NCBI RefSeq assembly: GCF_949820605.1
Contig: NZ_CATKVU010000006.1
Span: 786,001-850,000 of the forward strand
Direction: 5' to 3'
DNA length: 64,000 nt
Source: Segatella copri
GTDB lineage: Bacteria > Bacteroidota > Bacteroidia > Bacteroidales > Bacteroidaceae
A program made the position numbers and the translations under genes. Below the pieces are notes generated by a model, which worked only from the letters and a program-made list of their open reading frames with translations, had not been told where the DNA came from and did no database searches. Within the stretch, counting starts at the first letter, position 1. Every line of letters starts with the position of its first letter. Below are positions 56,020 to 64,000 of the stretch, piece by piece.

Positions 56020-57588
56020 ATGCCTGGAATGATGAAATACAGAAAAACGGGAAAGTTTAAGCTGGGCTTCTTGACTTTACTCCTGAGTGTGCTCTTCGTG
56101 GCGTGTGGCTCGGGAGCGTCAGATGCTGACAGGCAAATCAAGAGCAAGACTGATTTGAAGGGGACTGTGATTGGTGTGCAGCTCGGTACCACTAGCGACG
56201 GACTAGCTACGGAGCTGGAAAAGGAAGGTGGCGGTACCAAGGTAGAACGGTACAACAAGGGAGCCGATGCCATCCAGGCACTCCTGCAGGGTAAGATTGA
56301 CTGCATGGTGACCGATGAGGCGCCAGCCAAGGCATTCCAACGGGTGAACCCATCGCTCCGTATCCTGCCCGAAACCTTCGATGCGTCCTCTTTCGCCATC
56401 TGCGTGGCTAAGGATCATGCTGAGTTGCAGCAGTCCATCAATCATGCCATCCGTATCCTGAAAGAGAATGGCGTCATCGATTCCATCGTCAACCGCCATC
56501 TGGAACGGGGTATAGCCGTAGCTTATACGCCAAAGACTTCTGATGTGAAGAAGGTGGGACCGGAAGCACTGCAGAAACTCGGCTTGAAGACGAGTCTCCG
56601 TTTTGCCACCAACGCTACCTTCGAGCCTTTCGAATATTACCAGAATGGCAAGATTGTGGGTATCGACGTGGATGTGGCGAATGCCATCGGCGATGTGATG
56701 GGCGTGGATGTCGAGATTCTTGATATGGAGTTTGATGCCATCATCACCTCTGTACAGGCTGGTAAGGCGGATGCGGGTATCGCCGGCATCACGGTTACTC
56801 CTGAACGGAAGAAGAATATCGGATTTACAGATTCCTATGCCGATGTGCGACAGGTTATCATGGTGAATTCCAATGAAGTGAAAGCTGCTGGTAACCAGCC
56901 GGGAGTGATAGATAAGTTTAAATCCTGCTTCATAGATGACAACCGCTATCAGTATCTGTTGCAGGGTTTGGGCAATACGCTCATCATCACCTTCTTCGCC
57001 ATCATCCTTTCCGTGATACTCGGAACGCTGATAGCTATTGTCCGTGCACGTCATGAACGTAAGGGCGACTGGAAGATTCCGAACATGCTCTGCCAGCTGT
57101 ACCTTACCATCATGCGAGGCACGCCAACCATGGTGCAGTTGCTCATCATCTATTATGTGGTGTTTGCATCGGCAGATGTCGATAAGATACTGGTGGCTGT
57201 CATCGCCTTCGGCTTGAACTCGGCAGCTTATATTGCCGAGGTAATCCGCTCGGGCATCATGTCGGTGGATAATGGTCAGATGGAGGCGGGTAGAAGTCTT
57301 GGTCTTTCGTATGGCAAGACGATGCGTCTCATCATCCTTCCGCAAGCCTTCAAGAATGTGCTTCCGGCTATGGGTAACGAGCTTATCACTCTGCTCAAGG
57401 AAACCTCTATCAGCGGTTATATCGGACTGGTAGACTTGACCAAGGGTTCCGACATCATCCGAAGCATTACTTACGAAGCGATGATGCCGTTGGGCGTAGT
57501 AGCCTGCCTCTATCTCGTTCTTGTTCTCGGACTGAACGCAGGAGTGAGAAGGCTGGAGAAGAGACTGAGAAAGAGCGAAAGGAAATGA
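56020..57588 (+). CDS. Polar amino-acid ABC transporter: binding domain fused to permease, binding lobes in swapped order
   Basis: A 522-residue protein. The signal ends in a lipobox (LFVAC, Cys about 29). Residues about 45-165 match lobe II of SBP_bac_3 ('LKGTVIGVQLGTTSDGLA', 'GKIDCMVTDEAPAKAF'). Residues about 190-290 match lobe I ('FATNATFEPFEYYQNGKIVGIDVDVANAIGD', 'GIAGITVTPERKKNIGFTDSYADV'), which normally comes first. From about 310 there is a HisM/GlnP permease with about five helices and the coupling motif 'EAGRSLGLSYGKTMRLIILPQAFKNVLP'. Ligand-binding Arg (TPER) and Asp (VTDE) are both present. The ATPase gene follows. Starts at 56029 or 56032 are alternatives. Confidence 0.9.
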   Translation: MPGMMKYRKTGKFKLGFLTLLLSVLFVACGSGASDADRQIKSKTDLKGTVIGVQLGTTSDGLATELEKEGGGTKVERYNKGADAIQALLQGKIDCMVTDEAPAKAFQRVNPSLRILPETFDASSFAICVAKDHAELQQSINHAIRILKENGVIDSIVNRHLERGIAVAYTPKTSDVKKVGPEALQKLGLKTSLRFATNATFEPFEYYQNGKIVGIDVDVANAIGDVMGVDVEILDMEFDAIITSVQAGKADAGIAGITVTPERKKNIGFTDSYADVRQVIMVNSNEVKAAGNQPGVIDKFKSCFIDDNRYQYLLQGLGNTLIITFFAIILSVILGTLIAIVRARHERKGDWKIPNMLCQLYLTIMRGTPTMVQLLIIYYVVFASADVDKILVAVIAFGLNSAAYIAEVIRSGIMSVDNGQMEAGRSLGLSYGKTMRLIILPQAFKNVLPAMGNELITLLKETSISGYIGLVDLTKGSDIIRSITYEAMMPLGVVACLYLVLVLGLNAGVRRLEKRLRKSERK

Positions 57589-57619
57589 GGAATCCTGAAA
57601 GGGCAAAAGCTTTATAACA

Positions 57620-58360
57620 ATGGATAAAATGAACGAAATAATCAAGATAGAAGGACTTCGTAAACGCTTCGGCGACAACGAGGTGCTGAAAGGCATTACA
57701 ACCTCGGTGAGGAAAGGTGAGGTGGTTGCCATCATCGGTCCGTCGGGGTGTGGCAAGAGTACCTTCCTGCGTTCCATCAACCTTCTGGAAGAACCTACCG
57801 AGGGTAAAATCTTTATCGATGATATGGATATCACATCAAGCGATGTTGATATTAACCGAATGCGCCAGAGGGTGGGTATGGTATTCCAGCAGTTCAATCT
57901 CTTCCCTAATATGACCATACGCCGCAACATCATGCTGGCTCCGGTAGAATTGGGTAAGATGACAAAGGAAGAGGCTGATGAGAAGGCAACGGAACTCCTG
58001 ACCCGTATCGGATTGCTGGATAAGGCCGACAGTTATCCCGACAGTCTGTCGGGCGGACAGAAACAGCGCGTAGCTATCGCCCGTGCCTTAGCGATGAATC
58101 CTGAGGTAATTCTCTTTGATGAGCCGACTTCGGCTCTCGATCCGGAAATGGTGGGAGAGGTGCTGCAGCTGATGAAAGATGTTGCTGCCGAGGGAATGAC
58201 GATGGTGGTGGTGACCCACGAGATGGGATTTGCAAGAGAAGTGGCCAACCGTGTTCTCTTCTTCAGTGACGGCTATATCACGGAAGACGGAAGTCCTGAG
58301 CAAATATTCAACCATCCGAAATCGCCAAGACTACAGGAGTTTCTGGGAAAGGTTCTGTAA
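57620..58360 (+). CDS. glnQ: Amino-acid ABC transporter ATP-binding protein
   Basis: A 246-residue ATPase of the polar amino-acid importer class. It has Walker A '[20 protein letters not shown]', Q-loop '[13 protein letters not shown]', signature '[18 protein letters not shown]', Walker B '[13 protein letters not shown]' and the H-loop '[12 protein letters not shown]'. It pairs with the fused binding-permease protein 31 bases upstream; together they form a two-gene importer, probably for glutamine, glutamate or another polar amino acid. The exact ligand is not readable from sequence. Confidence 0.95.
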   Translation: MDKMNEIIKIEGLRKRFGDNEVLKGITTSVRKGEVVAIIGPSGCGKSTFLRSINLLEEPTEGKIFIDDMDITSSDVDINRMRQRVGMVFQQFNLFPNMTIRRNIMLAPVELGKMTKEEADEKATELLTRIGLLDKADSYPDSLSGGQKQRVAIARALAMNPEVILFDEPTSALDPEMVGEVLQLMKDVAAEGMTMVVVTHEMGFAREVANRVLFFSDGYITEDGSPEQIFNHPKSPRLQEFLGKVL

Positions 58361-58407
58361 TAGTTGATAGTTAACAGTTTATAGTTAACAGTTACTTGAT
58401 GACAATA
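58361..58407. repeat. AGTTAACAG word repeat, left arm
   Basis: ATAGTTAACAGTTTATAGTTAACAG on the left pairs loosely with TTAACTGTAAACTATTAACTATTAA at 58478-58503, enclosing the terminator. Confidence 0.65.
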
Positions 58408-58450
58408 AAAAAAGATGCATTACTGGTATATTCAGCAATGCATCTTTTTT
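58408..58450. terminator. Bidirectional terminator between glnQ and SulP
   Basis: A 14-base perfect stem, AAAAAAGATGCATT with its complement AATGCATCTTTTTT, between convergent genes. Confidence 0.93.
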
Positions 58451-58491
58451 ATTTGATGGTCTACAATCAGTAAAATGTTAACTGTAAACTA

Positions 58492-60189
58492 TTAACTATT
58501 AACAGTTTTCTTCTCAATAATCTCTTCAGCACGTTTCAGAGCCTTGCTGATGTGATCTGTGATATTATCCTTGCCAAGAATATTGTAGAAACCAGCCTTT
58601 TCCAACTGGGCGTTTACCTTCTCGCAAACACCGGAGAGTACAACCTGAATGTCCTCCTTCTGACTCATCTCGCAGAGGTTGGTGAGGTTGTGGATACCGG
58701 TTGAATCAACAAATGGAACCTTGCGCATACGGATGACGCGTACCAGTGGACGGTCACCGAAAGCTGCCATCACTTCCTCAAACTTGTTACCAGCTCCGAA
58801 GAAGAAAGGACCATTGATTTCGTATACTTCTACGCCCTTCGGAATCGTATAGTGTTCCAGGTTGGTTGAGAGGAAGTCAAACTCCTTGTTCAAGTCAATC
58901 TCATCATCGGTAATAGCTGTCACGTCGGTGGTTTCGCTCATTCGCTTCATGAAGAGCAGACAGGCGATAATAAGACCCACTTCAATGGCTACTGTCAAAT
59001 CGAAGATGATGGTGAGGAAGAAGGTAATCAGAAGTACGGTTACATCGCTCTTCGGATTCTTCATCAATGCCAGGAAACTTCTCCATCCGCTCATTCCGTA
59101 AGATACAACTACCAATACACCGGCAAGACAAGCCATTGGTATGTACTGGGCAAGAGGCATCAGAAAGAGGAAGATGAGCAGCAGAACTATGGCGTGGATG
59201 ATGCCTGCAATAGGAGTCTTACCGCCATTATTGATATTGGTCATTGTGCGGGCAATGGCACCTGTTGCAGGAATACCGCCAAAGAGGGGAGAGGCGATAT
59301 TGGCCAAACCCTGAGCTACCAACTCGGTGTTACTGTCGTGATGATCGCTGATTACACCATCGGCAACAGTTGCTGAAAGCAAACTCTCAATGGCTCCCAG
59401 GATGGCGATGGTAATAGCTGGTGATACAAGACTCTTGATGGTCTCCCAATTCATGGCTGGTACCTGAGCTGCAGGCAGTTCGTTGCTGATAGAAAAGCGG
59501 TCACCAATGGTCTTGATACTCTCAACGCCGGCAAACTGCTTGAGCAGTAAGGCTACAACGGTCATCAGGATGATGGCAATAAGAGAGCCCGGAATCTTCT
59601 TGCTGAACTTGGGGGTGATGGCGATAACCACTACGCTTACTACTCCGATAAGGGCACACCAAGGATCTATGGTGTCAAAGTTTTGGAAGTAGACGCCCCA
59701 TTTCTCCAGAAAATCAGAAGGATTTGAAGTCAACGTCAATCCAAAGAGATCCTTGATCTGGGTCGTGAAGATAGTTACGGCGATACCACTGGTAAATCCC
59801 ACAACGATAGGGTAAGGGATGTACTTGATGATGGTTCCAAGACGGAGAAGTCCGAAGAGAACCAGGAACAGACCAGCCATCAGTGTCGCTATCGTCAAAC
59901 CTTCCATGCCATATTTCTGGATAATGCCATAGATGATAACGATGAATGCTCCCGTAGGACCACCAATCTGCACTTTGCTTCCACCGAAGATGGAGATGAT
60001 GAGACCTGCTACAATGGCGGTGATAATACCCTTTTCAGGGGTCACGCCAGAAGCGATACCGAATGCGATGGCCAGAGGCAGGGCTACGATACCAACGATG
60101 ATACCTGCCATGAGGTCAGACATGAATGTTTTCTTGTTGTATGTCTTTAAACAGGAAAACAAACTCGACTTAATTGCTAATGCCTTCAT
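58492..60189 (-). CDS. SulP family anion transporter with STAS domain
   Basis: A 565-residue protein. The transmembrane part (about 1-430) starts 'MSDLMAGIIVGIVALPLAIAFGIASGVTPEKGIITAIVAG' and has the signature 'FGGSKVQIGGPTGAFIVII' and 'GGIPATGAIARTMTNINNGG'. A cytoplasmic STAS domain follows ('FGAGNKFEEVMAAFGDRPLVRVIRMRKVPFVDSTGIHNL'). Bacterial SulP proteins carry sulfate, bicarbonate or dicarboxylates; the substrate is not decided by these motifs. It is monocistronic, with its promoter at 60242. Confidence 0.94.
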   Translation of the reverse strand: MKALAIKSSLFSCLKTYNKKTFMSDLMAGIIVGIVALPLAIAFGIASGVTPEKGIITAIVAGLIISIFGGSKVQIGGPTGAFIVIIYGIIQKYGMEGLTIATLMAGLFLVLFGLLRLGTIIKYIPYPIVVGFTSGIAVTIFTTQIKDLFGLTLTSNPSDFLEKWGVYFQNFDTIDPWCALIGVVSVVVIAITPKFSKKIPGSLIAIILMTVVALLLKQFAGVESIKTIGDRFSISNELPAAQVPAMNWETIKSLVSPAITIAILGAIESLLSATVADGVISDHHDSNTELVAQGLANIASPLFGGIPATGAIARTMTNINNGGKTPIAGIIHAIVLLLIFLFLMPLAQYIPMACLAGVLVVVSYGMSGWRSFLALMKNPKSDVTVLLITFFLTIIFDLTVAIEVGLIIACLLFMKRMSETTDVTAITDDEIDLNKEFDFLSTNLEHYTIPKGVEVYEINGPFFFGAGNKFEEVMAAFGDRPLVRVIRMRKVPFVDSTGIHNLTNLCEMSQKEDIQVVLSGVCEKVNAQLEKAGFYNILGKDNITDHISKALKRAEEIIEKKTVNS

Positions 60190-60241
60190 TTGAAAGTCTT
60201 AAAATATATGTAATTAATCTTGTTATCCGTTAAAACGTGTG

Positions 60242-60249
60242 CAAAGGTA
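60242..60249 (-). promoter_or_regulatory. SulP promoter, TACCTTTG
   Basis: A minus-strand -7 consensus 53 bases upstream of the SulP start. Confidence 0.65.
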
Positions 60250-60557
60250 CTATATTTTTTTAAATTGGCAAAATGTTTTTCTGAGTTTCTCTCTTTTCTT
60301 CGATAATATTCTTCTTCGTATAGTAATATTCTTCATTTGATAGATATATTCTCCGGATAATACTTTTCTAGTTGAATCCTGATTTCTTTTCGGTCTTGGA
60401 ATATGAGTACAATATTATTAATGCGCTTGCGGGTGTGAGCTCGCACATGCAGGCAGGCGTATGCATGTATAAAATAAAGTGTAGTGGTAAGAAAAACTTC
60501 AGAAAGTCTTTATAAGTGTTAAAAATATACTGAAAACTCAACTTTTTTGCGAAAAGA

Positions 60558-60589
60558 TTTGGTGGAATGAAAAATAGTTAGTACTTTTG
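60558..60589 (+). promoter_or_regulatory. rRNA operon promoter, TTTG-N20-TACTTTTG
   Basis: TTTG at 60558-60561 and TACTTTTG at 60582-60589 have ideal spacing, inside a block almost identical to the tRNA-Pro promoter. Confidence 0.85.
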
Positions 60590-60599
60590 CACTCGCTTT

Positions 60600-60841
60600 T
60601 GAGAAAAACGGTTTCTCTTAGCAATAAAGAAAGAGTTCTTTGAAAGATTTTACATAAACAGACAAGTAGTACAAGAAGCGGTTAACTTCTTAGAAATAAG
60701 AAAGTTGACTGGGTAAAAGAAACGAACCGTCAAGCAATTGACAAGTCAGGTTTACTAAGCTTCAATAAACGAAAAGGATATTCGTCCTAAGTACAGACAA
60801 CAAACAAACCAAGCCGCAAGGCTAGGTAAAAATGATATTTT
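60600..60841 (+). other. rRNA leader
   Basis: Transcribed leader. AGAGTTCTTTGAAAGATTTT at about 60632 resembles the boxA-like GTTCTTTGA common before Bacteroidota rRNA, and a related ATCTTTGACATATTG lies in the spacer at about 62560. Stems such as GGTTAACTTCTTAG/AAGAAAGTTGACT may be RNase III substrates. Confidence 0.6.
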
Positions 60842-62373
<1,532 letters not shown>

Positions 62374-62721
62374 CTGGAGAGACGAATTTCCTATAGAAGA
62401 TTTAGGAACAGGACTTAAAAGTTCGCTTCTCTTCTTGTACGCACCATCTGTTTAATCAAATACAGGAGGCTGGGATTCCTTATACATTATAAGGATATAG
62501 GGATGGCTCAAGCAAAATGGTTCAACTCCACAATCTCCACTATGCCTTTTAAGGCAAGAAGATCTTTGACATATTGACACAAGCAAAACTGTAAGTAATG
62601 AACTTTAGTTCAGACTAAAGTAAATCAAATCGCAAGATGAGATTTCACTTTGTTAGAATACAGCTGAAAGTATGAGCTACTTATTCGTTATTCGGAAACG
62701 AGTAACAAGAATACAGTCGTA
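62374..62721 (+). other. 16S-23S spacer without tRNA genes
   Basis: About 348 bases with no cloverleaf. It holds inverted repeats (TTATACATTATAAGG, AACTTTAGTTCAGACTAAAGT), a boxA-like ATCTTTGACATATTG, and ends just before the 23S start. The usual tRNA-Ile and tRNA-Ala of Bacteroidota spacers are absent. Confidence 0.75.
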
Positions 62722-64000
62722 AAGAAAGTAAGAAAGGGCGTATGGCGGATGCCTAGGCTCACGGAGGCGATGAAGGACGTGATAAGCTGCGATAAGCTTC
62801 GGGTAGGTGCAAATAACCCTTGATCCGAAGATTTCCGAATGGGACAACCTAGCCGTCTGAAGGACGGTTACTCTTACCAATGTAAGAGAGCTAACGCAGG
62901 GAACTGAAACATCTTAGTACCTGTAGGAAGAGAAAATAAATGAATGATTCCCCCAGTAGTGGCGAGCGAACGGGGAACAGCCCAAACCGTTGACGTCGCA
63001 AGGCGCCAGCGGGGTTGTAGGACCGCGACATTGTACTGAAATGGTGAGTGGAAGTATCTGGAAAGTTACATCACAGAAGGTGATAATCCTGTACACGAAG
63101 CCAGATCAGACATAGCGGTATCCTGAGTAACGCGGGACACGAGGAATCCTGCGCGAATCTGCCGGGACCATCCGGTAAGGCTAAATACTCCCGTGAGACC
63201 GATAGCGAACGAGTACTGTGAAGGAAAGGTGAAAAGAACCCCGAGCAGGGGAGTGAAATAGTTCCTGAAACCATACGCCTACAAGCGGTCGGAGCATCTT
63301 ACGATGTGACGGCGTGCCTTTTGCATAATGATCCTACGAGTTACCGTCACTGGCGAGGTTGAGTGTCACGAGACACGTAGCCGCAGTGAAAGCGAGCCTG
63401 AATAGGGCGCACAGTCAGTGGGGGTAGACGCGAAACCAAGTGATCTACACTTGGCCAGGATGAAGTCCCGGTAACACGGGATGGAGGTCCGCACCAATAA
63501 GCGTTGAAAAGCTTCTGGATGAGCCGAGTGTAGGAGTGAAAGGCCAATCAAACTTGGAGATAGCTCGTACTCCCCGAAAGGCATTTAGGTGCCGCGTCGG
63601 ATGGTCACCGTGAGAGGTAGAGCGACCGATAGGACAAGAGGGCTTCACCGCCTATCGAGTCCTGACGAACTCCGAATGCTCACGGTCTGCAGTCCGGCAG
63701 TAAGGGGGCGGGTGCTAAGGTCCGTCCCCGAGAGGAGAAGAATCCAGACCGCCGTCTAAGGTCCCGGAGTTCTGCCTGAGTTAGTCTAACGAAGTCTGGT
63801 CCCTATGACAGCTAGGATGTTGGCTTGGAAGCAGCCATTCATTCAAAGAGTGCGTAACAGCTCACTAGTCGAGGGTCCGGGCATGGATAATAATCGGGTA
63901 TAAGGCAGACACCGAAGGCGCGGGATAGCATTTAAGAAAGTATCGGTAGGGGAGCATACTCACAGCGTCGAATGGTGTACGTAAGTTATCCTGGAGCGGT
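62722..64000 (+). rRNA. rrl: 23S ribosomal RNA, 5' part
   Basis: It begins near AGAAAGTAAGAAAGGGCG (start set by analogy to E. coli, where GGATGCC is at about base 26) and runs past the right edge, so about 1,280 of roughly 2,900 bases are present. Conserved stretches such as CCCAGTAGTGGCGAGCGAACGG and TGAAAAGAACCCCGAGCAGGGG are visible. Confidence 0.96.

Overview
The window looks like a chromosomal segment of a Bacteroidota bacterium, most likely the Prevotella/Segatella copri group. Three things support this. The 16S rRNA at 60842-62373 resembles, from memory, that group. Nearly every promoter visible has the Bacteroidota form TTTG-N20-TAnnTTTG. The gene content is typical: serine palmitoyltransferase for sphingolipids, anaerobic NrdDG, peptidases M64 and C10 with BspA-type repeats, a thrA-apgM-thrC operon, and the small 'smalltalk' protein family. 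No database search was possible, so species placement is an inference.

Layout. 1-3265: the right end of an accessory locus with a DUF3987/VirE-type protein cut by the window edge, a DUF5675 protein and an amidase. 3350-16467: core genes, namely gdhA, compact comEC, a DEAD-box helicase, the lon-tgt-LptF/G operon, a tRNA-modifying methyltransferase, a lipid kinase and serine palmitoyltransferase. 16771-16958: two identical tRNA-Pro(UGG) genes. 17085-29747: a cytidylate-kinase-like protein, lrgAB, a beta-helix lipoprotein, cdd, peptidase M64, a LysM glucosaminidase, an HPPK-like protein, nrdDG, type II pantothenate kinase, an SLC13 carrier and a small membrane protein.

30007-39980 is the accessory heart of the window. 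It holds smalltalk plus an HU-like protein, then two overlapping unrecognised genes, a lipoprotein, a second DUF3987 ATPase, a CHC2/Toprim primase and a second DUF5675 protein. The stretch 31309-37118 is bounded by near-identical 31-bp inverted repeats. It is followed by a 'graveyard' of gene stumps: a DUF4143-type ATPase tail, a DUF5675 fragment and a PD-(D/E)XK-family start. Two unrecognised membrane proteins lie between the stumps, one ending in a ribosomal L7/L12-like domain. No transposase or integrase is visible.

40033-60189: a C10 protease with leucine-rich repeats, a YhcH protein, a substrate-binding lipoprotein and FecCD permease without an adjacent ATPase gene, a ParE-type toxin-antitoxin pair beside the stump of a sister pair, a hydroxyacid dehydrogenase, the threonine operon (thrA, a putative ApgM-type homoserine kinase, thrC), two tiny membrane proteins, a phosphodiesterase, a COG2509-type flavoprotein, a polar amino-acid ABC transporter whose binding domain looks circularly permuted and fused to the permease, and a SulP transporter. 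60242-64000: the promoter, leader, 16S, a tRNA-free spacer and the first part of 23S of an rRNA operon.

Many intergenic gaps carry short-word tandem repeats (words of about 6-8 bases, a different word in each gap). Several fold into long hairpins at convergent gene ends.
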